From positions 1,612,001-1,676,000 of the forward strand of contig NC_011566.1 in the NCBI RefSeq assembly GCF_000014885.1: a stretch of 64,000 nucleotides of DNA, written 5' to 3'. Below, one piece after another: positions 7,605-16,254 of the stretch (position 1 is its first letter; every line of letters begins with the position of its first letter). The notes under the pieces are model-generated. The model searched no databases and was not told the origin of the DNA. It worked only from the letters and a program-made list of their open reading frames with translations. The translations under genes were made by a program, and so were the position numbers. The DNA is from Shewanella piezotolerans WP3. Lineage in GTDB: Bacteria > Pseudomonadota > Gammaproteobacteria > Enterobacterales > Shewanellaceae.

Positions 7605-9797
7605 ATGAGCAGTAATACCCCCTTTCAAGCAAACCAGTCACAGCCGTTACCCCAAAGCAATTCTAATGGTGATATTGATTTAGGAAAGTTATTTGGCATA
7701 TTACTCGACGCTCGCTGGTTAATTATTGCAGTAACGTCACTATTCACAACAATCGGTGTGATCTACGCGCTATTGGCTACGCCAGTGTATAAAGCTGATG
7801 CATTGATCCAAGTTGAACAAAAAAGTAGCGGTATGTCAGCGCTGGTCGGTGACATGGGTGATATGTTTTCCAGTGAGTCTTCGGCAACCACCGAAGTTGA
7901 AATTATAAAATCAAGGATGGTGTTAGGCAAAACCGTAGACAAATTAAACCTAACCACTTTAGCACAGCCTCAATACTTAGCCGTTATTGGTAAAGGGCTG
8001 AGTAGACTCACGGGTGAATCAAATGCCATCAAAATTAGTCGTTTTCAAACGCCTAATAATACTGTAGCGAATTTTATTCTGAGTGTTGATGATAGCGCCA
8101 AAGGTGCATATACACTTTATAATCAAGAAGGCCGAAAAGTATTAGCCGGCTTAGTTGGCGAGCTAGCGACTAAAGGTGACTATAGCTTGTTTGTTCAGCA
8201 GCTAGTGGGCAGCAAGGGTGATGAGTTTGCAGTTAGTAAACGCTCAAAACTGGATGCTATACAGTGGTTACAAAAAAATCTCAGTGTAAGTGAGCGTGGC
8301 AAGCAAACGGGCATACTGCAGTTGTCTTTTGCGGGCGAAGAAAAACAGCTGATTGAAGAGATTCTTAATAATGTAAGTGAGAACTATTTTCTACAAAATG
8401 TGGCTAGAGACTCGGCGGAAGCGCAAAAAAGTTTAAATTTTCTGCAAAGTCATTTGCCAAGTATAAAAACTGAATTAACCGACTACGAAGACACGCTTAA
8501 TCGTTACCGTCAAGACAATGACTCAATAGACTTAGGCTTAGAAGCGCAATCAACCCTAAAAGTCATGGTAGAGCTTGAGGCGCAATTAAACGAGTTAACC
8601 TTTAAAGAGAGTGAAATTAGCCAGCGCTTTACTAAAGACCATCCAGCTTATAAATCTTTGCTAGATAAACGTCAGGTTTTACTTGCTGAAAAAGAGCGCC
8701 TAAACAGGCGAGTACAACAGTTACCGAAAACACAACGTGAAGTGCTCCGCATGACGCGCGATGTTGAAGTCAATCAACAAATATATATTCAATTACTGAA
8801 TAAAGTACAAGAGCTAAGTATCTTAAAAGCTGGCACGGTAGGCAATGTACGCATACTCGACAAGGCGCAATCCTATTCACAGGCGATAAAACCTAAAAAG
8901 CCACTTATTGTTGTACTCGCAACACTTTTAGGCGCCATGCTGGCAATTGCTGTTGTATTAGTTAAAGCTGCACTACATAAAGGCATCGAAAACCCAGACG
9001 AAATCGAAGCAATAGGCTTAGCAGTTTATGCCAGCATTCCTTTATCTGAGTCGCAAAATACTATTGATGAGAAATATAAAAGAAACAGACATAGAAGTAA
9101 ACGACAGGTCAGTGAATCATTATTAGCTGAATTTAACCCTGCTGACTTATCTATTGAGGCATTACGCGGTCTTAGAACCAGTATGCATTTTGCCATGATG
9201 GAAGCGAAAAATAATGTGGTGATGATTTCAGGCGCCTCACCAGAAATCGGTAAGTCATTTATATCAGCCAATTTTGCAGCTGTTATCGCTAAAAGCGGTC
9301 AAAAGGTACTAGTAATAGATGGTGACATGCGCAAAGGATACCTTCAGCGGCACTTTAATCTTGACTGGGATAATGGGCTTTCAGAGTTCCTATCTGGCAA
9401 ATTACCAGCGGAAAGCGTTATTAAAAAATCAGGTATAGAAAACCTAGATGTAATTACCCGTGGCCAAGTGCCACCGAACCCCTCTGAACTGCTCATGAAC
9501 CCACGCTTAGCGAGCTTTTTTGAGTGGGCATCAAGTGAATACGATCTAGTGATTATTGATACACCGCCAGTATTAGCGGTGACAGACCCAAGTATTGTTG
9601 GTGCTATCGCAGGCACAACCTTAATGGTAGGCCGCTTTGGACTAAACACAGTCAAAGAGATTGACGTTGCACGTAACCGCTTTGACATTGCCGGCGTTGA
9701 AGTCAAAGGCTTTATTCTCAATGCGGTAGAGAAAAAAGCGAGCGCATCATATGGCTATGGTTACTATAACTACAGTTATGAAAGTGATAAAAAATAG
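7605..9797 (+). CDS. wzc: Wzc polysaccharide co-polymerase and BY tyrosine kinase
   Basis: This 730-residue inner-membrane protein has a Wzz domain at its N-terminus with the first helix around LIIAVTSLFTTIGVIYALLA. A long periplasmic coiled-coil region and GNVR domain follow, then a second helix (PLIVVLATLLGAMLAIAVVLV). The cytoplasmic BY-kinase follows, with Walker A GASPEIGKS (about 543-551), Walker A' VLVIDGDMR and Walker B LVIIDTPPVL. It ends in a tyrosine cluster, YGYGYYNYSY, the autophosphorylation site removed by Wzb. It controls chain length and couples synthesis to the Wza channel. A TTG at 7587 would add six residues; neither start has a strong ribosome site, so I chose ATG 7605. 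Confidence 0.95.
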   Translation: MSSNTPFQANQSQPLPQSNSNGDIDLGKLFGILLDARWLIIAVTSLFTTIGVIYALLATPVYKADALIQVEQKSSGMSALVGDMGDMFSSESSATTEVEIIKSRMVLGKTVDKLNLTTLAQPQYLAVIGKGLSRLTGESNAIKISRFQTPNNTVANFILSVDDSAKGAYTLYNQEGRKVLAGLVGELATKGDYSLFVQQLVGSKGDEFAVSKRSKLDAIQWLQKNLSVSERGKQTGILQLSFAGEEKQLIEEILNNVSENYFLQNVARDSAEAQKSLNFLQSHLPSIKTELTDYEDTLNRYRQDNDSIDLGLEAQSTLKVMVELEAQLNELTFKESEISQRFTKDHPAYKSLLDKRQVLLAEKERLNRRVQQLPKTQREVLRMTRDVEVNQQIYIQLLNKVQELSILKAGTVGNVRILDKAQSYSQAIKPKKPLIVVLATLLGAMLAIAVVLVKAALHKGIENPDEIEAIGLAVYASIPLSESQNTIDEKYKRNRHRSKRQVSESLLAEFNPADLSIEALRGLRTSMHFAMMEAKNNVVMISGASPEIGKSFISANFAAVIAKSGQKVLVIDGDMRKGYLQRHFNLDWDNGLSEFLSGKLPAESVIKKSGIENLDVITRGQVPPNPSELLMNPRLASFFEWASSEYDLVIIDTPPVLAVTDPSIVGAIAGTTLMVGRFGLNTVKEIDVARNRFDIAGVEVKGFILNAVEKKASASYGYGYYNYSYESDKK

Positions 9798-9813
9798 AAT
9801 AACTAATTATTAG

Positions 9814-9836
9814 ATTAGGCTAGTGCGTAGCCTAAT
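9814..9836 (+). other. Stable hairpin after wzc without a T-run
   Basis: Perfect 9-bp arms, ATTAGGCTA and TAGCCTAAT, enclose the loop GTGCG, 17 bases after the wzc stop. No U-tract follows, so it is unlikely to terminate by itself. It could protect the wza-wzb-wzc message from 3' decay or make expression of downstream genes lower than that of the export genes. Confidence 0.5.
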
Positions 9837-10145
9837 CAACCGATTTAAAGAAAGCTGTGAATACAAGGGACGGCGCTATATCCAGGTCTAATCATGGGCT
9901 AATAGTTTCTTGTCATGAACCACTCAGCGCTAATCAATTTCTCTTGCGACCTAATATATTCGTCCGGATGCTTTAGACAAATGTCCTTCAATAGTACGTA
10001 GAGTTTGCTATCTGTTCTCAATAGGGATGTTTAATACATAAGTATAGTAAGTCAAAGTGACAAATTAATATTAAATTTAGAATTTAAATAGAAAAGACTA
10101 TTTAAATTTATATCCATTTACTTTTTAACTGCTCTGGAATTAAAT
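9837..10145 (+). other. AT-rich gap between wzc and the nucleotide-sugar genes
   Basis: No open frame is credible here. An 11-bp perfect inverted repeat, AATTTAAATAG and CTATTTAAATT with a 6-base loop, lies at 10081-10108, 38 bases ahead of the dehydrogenase start. It may be an operator or an RNA hairpin. No convincing promoter pair was found. Confidence 0.4.
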
Positions 10146-11426
10146 ATGGATTTTTCTCTAGAAGATACAAAAATTGCAATCATTGGCCTGGGTTATGTTG
10201 GTTTGCCTTTGGCTGTCGAATTTGGTAAAACCAGAAATGTAATTGGTTTTGATATAAACCAGCAGCGAGTCAATGAGCTTAGCGACCGGCACGACTTTAC
10301 CTTAGAGTGTTCATCTGAAGAGCTCGCCGAAGCAAAGTTCTTGCACTACACCTCTAATCTAGAACAACTTAAACAGTGCAATGTATACATAGTGACTGTG
10401 CCAACCCCTATTGACGACCATAAACGTCCAGACTTAACGCCGTTAATTAAAGCATCTGAAAGCCTAGGTAAAGTCATCACAAAAGGTGATATCGTTATCT
10501 ATGAGTCAACAGTTTACCCTGGTGCTACTGAAGAAGACTGTATTCCTGTATTAGAACGCGTTTCAGGTCTAACCTTCAACAAAGACTTCTTTGCGGGATA
10601 CAGCCCTGAGCGTATTAACCCTGGTGATAAAGAACATAGAGTGACAACAATCAAAAAGGTGACAGCAGGCTCGACGCCTGAGGTTGCAGATTTTGTTGAT
10701 GCACTTTACGGTACCATCATTGTAGCTGGCACTCATAAGGCCTCTTCAATTAAAGTGGCGGAAGCGGCAAAGGTTATCGAGAATACTCAGCGTGACTTAA
10801 ACATTGCTTTAATTAATGAATTAGCGCTAATTTTTAACAAACTGGATATTGATACTGAAGAAGTTCTAAAGGCTGCTGGTACTAAATGGAACTTTTTACC
10901 ATTTCGTCCAGGCTTAGTGGGTGGTCACTGTATTGGTGTTGACCCGTATTACTTAACTTATAAAGCAGAGTCTATTGGCTACCACCCTGAAGTGATTTTA
11001 GCGGGCCGACGCATCAACGATAATATGGCGAGTTATGTTGCTTCTCAATTAGTTAAAGCCATGCTTAAAAAAGGTATTCAGGTTAAAGGCGCTAATGTCC
11101 TGCTAATGGGGCTCACGTTCAAAGAAAACTGCCCAGACTTAAGAAATACGAAAGTGGTCGATATTATTACCGAGCTTAATGAGTATAACGTTAATGTAGA
11201 CGTTTACGACCCATGGGTTAATCCAACTGAAGCAAAGCACGAATACGGAATCGAAGTGTTGGCAGAAAAGCCTGCAGCTACTTACGACGGTATGGTTATG
11301 GCTGTTGCACACGATGAGTTCAAAGCCATGACGCAAGTCGAGCTAAAATCATTAACCAATGCCGAATCAATTATTTATGATTTAAAATATATTCTATCTG
11401 CTGAAATTGCGGATATGCGTTTGTAG
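10146..11426 (+). CDS. tviB: UDP-N-acetylhexosamine 6-dehydrogenase (TviB/WbpO type)
   Basis: This 426-residue protein belongs to the UDP-glucose/GDP-mannose dehydrogenase family. It has the NAD loop IAIIGLGYVGLPLAVEFG at the start, YSPERINPGD in the middle and the catalytic cysteine in GGHCIGVDPYYL (Cys262). The C-terminal domain begins near VLLMGLTFKENCPDLRNTK. The details (VPTPID, SPERINPGDKEH) fit the TviB/WbpO branch. That branch oxidises UDP-GlcNAc or UDP-GalNAc to the uronic acid with two NAD. The adjacent C4 epimerase supports UDP-GalNAcA as the end product. Which of the two substrates is used first cannot be told from sequence. Confidence 0.92.
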   Translation: MDFSLEDTKIAIIGLGYVGLPLAVEFGKTRNVIGFDINQQRVNELSDRHDFTLECSSEELAEAKFLHYTSNLEQLKQCNVYIVTVPTPIDDHKRPDLTPLIKASESLGKVITKGDIVIYESTVYPGATEEDCIPVLERVSGLTFNKDFFAGYSPERINPGDKEHRVTTIKKVTAGSTPEVADFVDALYGTIIVAGTHKASSIKVAEAAKVIENTQRDLNIALINELALIFNKLDIDTEEVLKAAGTKWNFLPFRPGLVGGHCIGVDPYYLTYKAESIGYHPEVILAGRRINDNMASYVASQLVKAMLKKGIQVKGANVLLMGLTFKENCPDLRNTKVVDIITELNEYNVNVDVYDPWVNPTEAKHEYGIEVLAEKPAATYDGMVMAVAHDEFKAMTQVELKSLTNAESIIYDLKYILSAEIADMRL

Positions 11427-11520
11427 TCTTTTAAATTAGAAAGAAGTGCTGATTATTAAAGATTAATGATGTTTGATTTCTATTTTCAGCATTAAACATC
11501 ATTTAGTTAAGCGAGACATT

Positions 11521-12549
11521 ATGACAAAGTACCAAGAAGTACAAACTGATTTATTGGCTGCCTCTAAGACATGGCTTGTTACGGGGGTAGCAGGCTTTAT
11601 CGGCTCAAACCTGCTAGAAAAACTGCTAAAACTTAACCAAACCGTAGTAGGTTTAGATAACTTCGCCACTGGCCATCAGCATAACCTCGATGAAGTTAAA
11701 AGCTTAGTAACAACAGAGCAATGGCAAAGGTTTATGTTCATCCAAGGAGATATTCGTAATCTAGATGATTGTAAAAAAGCAGTTACAGGTGTTGATTACG
11801 TATTACATCAAGCTGCATTGGGCTCAGTACCACGTTCTATAAATGACCCTATTACTACAAATGAAGTCAATATCTCGGGCTTTTTAAATATGCTTGTCGC
11901 ATCGCGTGATGAACAGGTTAAAAGTTTTACCTATGCGGCTTCAAGTTCAACATATGGTGATCATCCAGCGCTACCCAAAGTAGAAGAAAATATTGGAAAC
12001 CCATTATCACCTTATGCAGTGACTAAATATGTAAACGAGCTTTATGCTGGCGTATATGCACGTACATATGGTTTTAAGACCATTGGCCTTCGTTATTTTA
12101 ATGTGTTCGGTCAGCGACAAGACCCTAATGGTGCTTATGCTGCAGTTATTCCCAAATGGACTGCAGCAATGATTGAAGGCGAAGATATATTTATTAATGG
12201 TGATGGTGAGACTAGCCGAGATTTTTGTTATATTGGCAATACTGTTCAAATGAATATACTTGCAGCTACAGCTTCAAGTGAATTAAAAGATAAAATTTAT
12301 AATGTAGCGGTAGGAGATAGAACAAGTTTAAATCAACTTGTGCAAGCTATAAAAGTGGAGTTAATCAAAAATGGTATAGAAATAAAAGGAAATTTGATTT
12401 ACAGAGCTTTTAGAGACGGAGATGTTCGTCATTCTCAGGCTGATATCAATAAGGCTTGTACAAACCTCGGGTATGAACCAAAATTTGATATATTTAGCGG
12501 GCTAAATAATGTAATGTCTTGGTATATTAATTTTCTGCGTAAAGGCTAA
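11521..12549 (+). CDS. tviC: UDP-N-acetylglucosamine(uronate) 4-epimerase (TviC/WbpP type)
   Basis: This 342-residue extended SDR protein has the NAD loop VTGVAGFIGSNLLEKLL, the catalytic Ser region AASSSTYGDHPALPK and the YxxxK pair in SPYAVTKYVNELYA. The length and the N-terminal extension of about 20 residues before the Rossmann fold match WbpP/TviC. These interconvert UDP-GlcNAc/UDP-GalNAc or their uronates. I chose ATG 11521; the upstream TTG at 11473 lacks family support. It is 6 bases from the polymerase gene. Paired with the preceding dehydrogenase it supplies a GalNAcA-type acidic sugar. Confidence 0.92.
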   Translation: MTKYQEVQTDLLAASKTWLVTGVAGFIGSNLLEKLLKLNQTVVGLDNFATGHQHNLDEVKSLVTTEQWQRFMFIQGDIRNLDDCKKAVTGVDYVLHQAALGSVPRSINDPITTNEVNISGFLNMLVASRDEQVKSFTYAASSSTYGDHPALPKVEENIGNPLSPYAVTKYVNELYAGVYARTYGFKTIGLRYFNVFGQRQDPNGAYAAVIPKWTAAMIEGEDIFINGDGETSRDFCYIGNTVQMNILAATASSELKDKIYNVAVGDRTSLNQLVQAIKVELIKNGIEIKGNLIYRAFRDGDVRHSQADINKACTNLGYEPKFDIFSGLNNVMSWYINFLRKG

Positions 12550-12555
12550 CGAATA

Positions 12556-13674
12556 ATGTTAGCTATTATTTTTTCGCTCTACATTTTATTGAAACCGTTT
12601 TATTTATGGAGTAGTGGTTTACCACAGGCTGCAGACTTATTCTTATTATTTGGTTTTATTATACTTCCATTATATGGGGTAAAGAATAACTTGAGTTCAT
12701 GCTTTTATGACAAAAAGTTAAAGCTTATACTTTTTTTTCTTTTATATGCTATTTTTATTAATTTAAGCATGAGTCTGTTTGAACAAGATAATAGAATCGC
12801 TTTAAGCGCATTTTTTTATATTTTTAACTTCTTGTTTGTTATTTTGTTGGTGCTGGTTGTAACTCAAAGTAAGGTTACAGTAAGTGATGTAATTACATTA
12901 CACTTGGTAATTATACTTATGTTGTTTTTGATGAGTTTTTTGTATCCAGAAAGCCAAATGAGAAGAAGTTTGACTTTTAATAATCCAAATCAGCTAGCTG
13001 CATTTGTTATTTTAATTTGTTTAGCCTGCTCATATATAGTAATTCGAAATTTTAATAATATTATGCTGCTAGATAAATTAAAATTTATATTTTCGATGCT
13101 GCTTGGATTGTATTTGGTTTTTATAACTCTCTCATTTGGTGCCTTTTTAGCAATACCTATTATCTTGTTTTATATTGCTTATAGATTTTATAAGAAAACT
13201 TTTTTTATACTTACTGTTACTTCAATTTTAGTTATCCCATCTTTGGTTACTTTTTTTCTATTGAAAAATGATAGTTTAACTCAAAGAGTTATAAAAAAAG
13301 AAACTGCTCAACACTCTTTTTGGGAGGAAAGAGGATATGACCGGATATATAACAACTATGAGTACTTAATTTTTGGTGCCGGAGAGGGGGCAGTAGATAG
13401 ATTTGATTCATATTTGGTTAATGAAGAACATCAGTCAGAATTGCATTCAGTCATTGGTACCTTACTCTTTTGCTATGGTATTGTAGGTTTATTCTTGATA
13501 ATTTTTTATTTTGTATTGATAAGGAAGGATACGGACTTTCTTGTAATATTATTAGCGCTGTCTCCATATTTGTTGACCCATAACTTATTACGCCAACCTT
13601 GTTTTTTTATGTTGCTCGTGCTCCCTTCAATTGTTAAATATATTTTGTTAGATAAAAAAAAGGGGTGGTTTTGA
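12556..13674 (+). CDS. wzy: Wzy-like O-antigen/capsule polymerase
   Basis: This 372-residue integral membrane protein has about ten predicted helices and a larger periplasmic loop near residues 240-290 (containing RIYNNYEYLIFGAGEGAV). The end of the loop and the following EEHQSELHSVIGTLLF stretch resemble the Wzy_C/O-antigen ligase signature with its conserved histidine and G-x-G. It probably polymerises the sulfated repeat units in the periplasm. The gene is strongly AT-rich compared with wza-wzc and cysDN, which suggests transfer as part of a serotype-specific block. Its stop codon overlaps the next start. Confidence 0.75.
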   Translation: MLAIIFSLYILLKPFYLWSSGLPQAADLFLLFGFIILPLYGVKNNLSSCFYDKKLKLILFFLLYAIFINLSMSLFEQDNRIALSAFFYIFNFLFVILLVLVVTQSKVTVSDVITLHLVIILMLFLMSFLYPESQMRRSLTFNNPNQLAAFVILICLACSYIVIRNFNNIMLLDKLKFIFSMLLGLYLVFITLSFGAFLAIPIILFYIAYRFYKKTFFILTVTSILVIPSLVTFFLLKNDSLTQRVIKKETAQHSFWEERGYDRIYNNYEYLIFGAGEGAVDRFDSYLVNEEHQSELHSVIGTLLFCYGIVGLFLIIFYFVLIRKDTDFLVILLALSPYLLTHNLLRQPCFFMLLVLPSIVKYILLDKKKGWF

Positions 13675-14993
13675 AAATTTTGTTAACATTTGTTTTTAGA
13701 ATTACGGCCGCTTTTGGGAGTATACTATTTTTTATTCTTATTGCTAGGTTCCTGGACATGGCGCAAATGGGATATGTTTTTTATTCGCAAACCCTAATTT
13801 TATTTGGCTCCTTAATTCTTACTTTTGGAAGAGACAAGTTAATAATGAAAGTTGTAGGGGAGGAGCCATCTAGTATTTATTTAAAGGAATTTTTTAATAA
13901 AAACATTGTGAAAATTAAACTGTCATTTTGTATTCTTCTTTTTGTAAGCGTTTTGTTGTTTGCCTCTTTATTTTTAAATTATTCTAGCTATCAAGTGATA
14001 GATATCATCTCTATTAGTATTTTGATTTTTAGTTTACTCTTTAGTTCTACTAATTTAGCTATGTCAGGCTTTTTTAAAGGAATTAAAAAACCTTTGATGT
14101 CATGTTTTATGGAACCGGGTTTTACATTGGCAATATCTTGTGTTTTTTTGTATTTAATCACTGCGTTATCAGGGGGGGGGGCATTCAGTGCGTTATCAGG
14201 GGATGGGGCATATCCAATGTTAATCGTTGTTCTGGTATATTTCATTAGTCTGATTATTACTAATTATTTTGGTGCTCGTTTTTGTGCTGCCAGGTTCGGT
14301 AAAAGTAAAACTAAATATTTAAATGACTCAACGTTGGAAGGTAGATATATACAAAGTTCAAAAGACTTTTTTTTGATCGCTATCACTACGTATATATTCT
14401 CTATTAGCACTACATTAATTGCTCCTTTGAATTTATCAATGGCTGATCTGGCATTATTCAAAGTTTGTATGCAAATAACTATTACAGTAAGCTTTGTTTT
14501 AATTGTTATTAATACCATTATCCCACCGTTTATATCTGAAAATTTTTTTAGTAATAATGTAGTTTTGTTAAAAAAAATAGTCAGAGTCTCCTCTTTTTTG
14601 TCCTTAATCTTTTCTCTTCCATTAGTTTTGTTGATTATTATATTCCCGGAGAAAATATTATTGTTATTTGGAGCTGACTTTGTCGTCGCATCAGGTTTTT
14701 TGATTTTTCTTTGCTTAGGACAATTAATAAATGTTTGCTGTGGGCCTGTCTTCTTATTGCTGACGCTGACGGATAATCAACGGAATGTAAAGGGTTTGTT
14801 ATTGGTTGTGAATACGTGCTGCCTTGTCTTATTTTATTTCTTCACAAAATTTTGGGGCTTGCATGGGGCTGTCTTAGCACAACTTATAACAACGATCGTC
14901 CAGAATGTTTCTGGCTTAATATTATGTAGGATTAAGCTTGGGTTTTATATTTATCCTACTTTTGATCTAAATGTTATAAAAGGTTTAAGATGA
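13671..14993 (+). CDS. wzx: Wzx flippase with internal ten-G tract and 9-residue tandem repeat
   Basis: This 440-residue protein has about twelve predicted helices and fits the MATE-like Wzx flippases (opening TFVFRITAAFGSILFFILIARFLDMAQMG at about 5-33). It would flip the undecaprenyl-linked repeat unit. I chose TTG 13671. It overlaps the wzy stop by three bases (TTGA) and follows AGGGGTGG at a good distance; GTG 13665 is the alternative. Inside the gene a 27-bp tandem duplication encodes ALSGGGAFS then ALSGDGAYP. The first copy contains an uninterrupted run of ten G at 14172-14181. A change in length would shift the frame. The sequence given is in frame. Confidence 0.85.
   Translation: MKILLTFVFRITAAFGSILFFILIARFLDMAQMGYVFYSQTLILFGSLILTFGRDKLIMKVVGEEPSSIYLKEFFNKNIVKIKLSFCILLFVSVLLFASLFLNYSSYQVIDIISISILIFSLLFSSTNLAMSGFFKGIKKPLMSCFMEPGFTLAISCVFLYLITALSGGGAFSALSGDGAYPMLIVVLVYFISLIITNYFGARFCAARFGKSKTKYLNDSTLEGRYIQSSKDFFLIAITTYIFSISTTLIAPLNLSMADLALFKVCMQITITVSFVLIVINTIIPPFISENFFSNNVVLLKKIVRVSSFLSLIFSLPLVLLIIIFPEKILLLFGADFVVASGFLIFLCLGQLINVCCGPVFLLLTLTDNQRNVKGLLLVVNTCCLVLFYFFTKFWGLHGAVLAQLITTIVQNVSGLILCRIKLGFYIYPTFDLNVIKGLR
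14162..14208 (+). repeat. Poly-G tract within an imperfect 27-bp tandem repeat in wzx
   Basis: The unit starting TGCGTTATCAGGGG at 14162 recurs at 14189, exactly nine codons later. The first copy has ten consecutive G (14172-14181); the second has GGGGATGGGG at the same place. Such tracts slip during replication and are classic contingency loci. Confidence 0.85.
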
Positions 14994-15838
14994 ATTGTTT
15001 TTATATATCAGGCTATGGTAGAAGTGGGTCTACTGTTTTAGACACTCTCCTAACTAATTTTGATGGACTAGAAGGAATTGGTGAGGCAACAAACTTATTC
15101 GATTGTATACATAATAACGAATACTGTTCATGTGGTGAACCGATTTTAGAGTGTGAATATTGGAAACCTTTTTTTAAGGAATACAATGGTAAAATCAATA
15201 AACTAGCTATTGAAACTAGAAAGTATGAAGGTTTAAGAGGTCTTTTCAAAAAATCGTATAATAGTATATATGATCAGTTTTGGACCAATTATTTCAAGTC
15301 GAATTCTAATGTTGATATTGTAGATTCATCAAAAATAAGCCGTAAAACTTTCATGAGACCTATAATTTTCAAAAGGTTAGGGGTTAATGTCACAATTGTC
15401 CATTTATATAAAAATTCAGATTTGTTACTCCAATCATTGTTAAAAGGCTCTAATAAAGATTTAAATAAAGGGGTTAAGGTTGAGGGGATCCCCCACATCT
15501 TCCTATTGAGAAGTTTTGTAGGTGCTTTTTTTGCCAATTTATTTACTTGCCTAATAGGTCGTTTTTTTTCTAATGGCTATAAGTTTATCGAGTATGAAGA
15601 AATTGTTGTTGATTGTGACACTTTCCTTGTAAACCATTTTGGCTTGAATAGTTCTCTAGTAGATCTTGAAAACCTTAATTGTGGTCATGGTGTTTCTGGA
15701 AACCGTGTGAGGAAAAAAAGCAAAAGTATTTCTTTGAGAAAGTCTAACGGTAATATTAGTTTAACACTTCCGATATTCTATAAATATCTATTTAGAGTGT
15801 TAGTAATTTTCAAGCCTAGTAAACCGATTATAGAGTAG
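14990..15838 (+). CDS. Carbohydrate sulfotransferase (PAPS-dependent), first copy
   Basis: This 282-residue protein opens with FYISGYGRSGSTVLDTLL, the 5'-phosphosulfate-binding loop of PAPS-dependent sulfotransferases. A cysteine-rich block, CSCGEPILECEYW (about 42-54), is common in bacterial polysaccharide sulfotransferases. The 3'-phosphate site is less canonical: VHLYKNSDLLLQSLL lacks the usual RDP before the serine. The protein probably transfers sulfate to a sugar hydroxyl of the lipid-linked unit at the inner membrane. It overlaps wzx by four bases (ATGA). A PAPS supply set is encoded downstream in the same operon, which strongly supports the call. Confidence 0.82.
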   Translation: MNCFYISGYGRSGSTVLDTLLTNFDGLEGIGEATNLFDCIHNNEYCSCGEPILECEYWKPFFKEYNGKINKLAIETRKYEGLRGLFKKSYNSIYDQFWTNYFKSNSNVDIVDSSKISRKTFMRPIIFKRLGVNVTIVHLYKNSDLLLQSLLKGSNKDLNKGVKVEGIPHIFLLRSFVGAFFANLFTCLIGRFFSNGYKFIEYEEIVVDCDTFLVNHFGLNSSLVDLENLNCGHGVSGNRVRKKSKSISLRKSNGNISLTLPIFYKYLFRVLVIFKPSKPIIE

Positions 15839-15839
15839 A

Positions 15840-16193
15840 AAATTAATTATTGGCACTAAACCTAGTTCTATTTACAACTTTAGAGAGGCTCTAGAACACT
15901 TGCTAGTTAGTTCTGGGCATATAGCACTTGGCGCAATACCTTCCGAGGTTCAAACTATTGAAGCGTGTAAGTATATTGCCTACCCAATAACCAGAAATAA
16001 AATCAATGTTTTAAATGACATGAAGGCATTGATGTTTTTATGTAAGACGATAAAAACTATTAAACCTGATTTCATATTTTCCTACTCAATAAAATCTGTC
16101 ATCTGGTAGGCATTGTGACCGTGCTCGGGGAATGGTATTAAAGCTGTTGAAGAGTACTGGAACGCTGAACATCAATCTGAAAATTTAATATAA
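15840..16193 (+). pseudogene. Broken GT4 glycosyltransferase (N-terminal remnant)
   Basis: From 15840 the frame reads KLIIGTKPSSIYNFREALEH and continues to KTIKPDFIFSYSIKSVIW, where a TAG stops it at 16107. This aligns along its length with the first ~95 residues of the intact GT4 that follows (KIVVVGAKPRSLINFRGELL and KHEKPDVILAYTIKPIIW). It has no start codon and lacks the whole C-terminal domain. The same frame, after two stops, ends in GNGIKAVEEYWNAEHQSENL before TAA at 16193, which may be the C-terminal scrap of another gene. I infer deletion of a second glycosyltransferase. Confidence 0.8.
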
Positions 16194-16254
16194 TTTTGTT
16201 TTGCATATTTGTTTATCTAAAAATTAGTCTATTTATTAGTAAACCGGTGAATTA

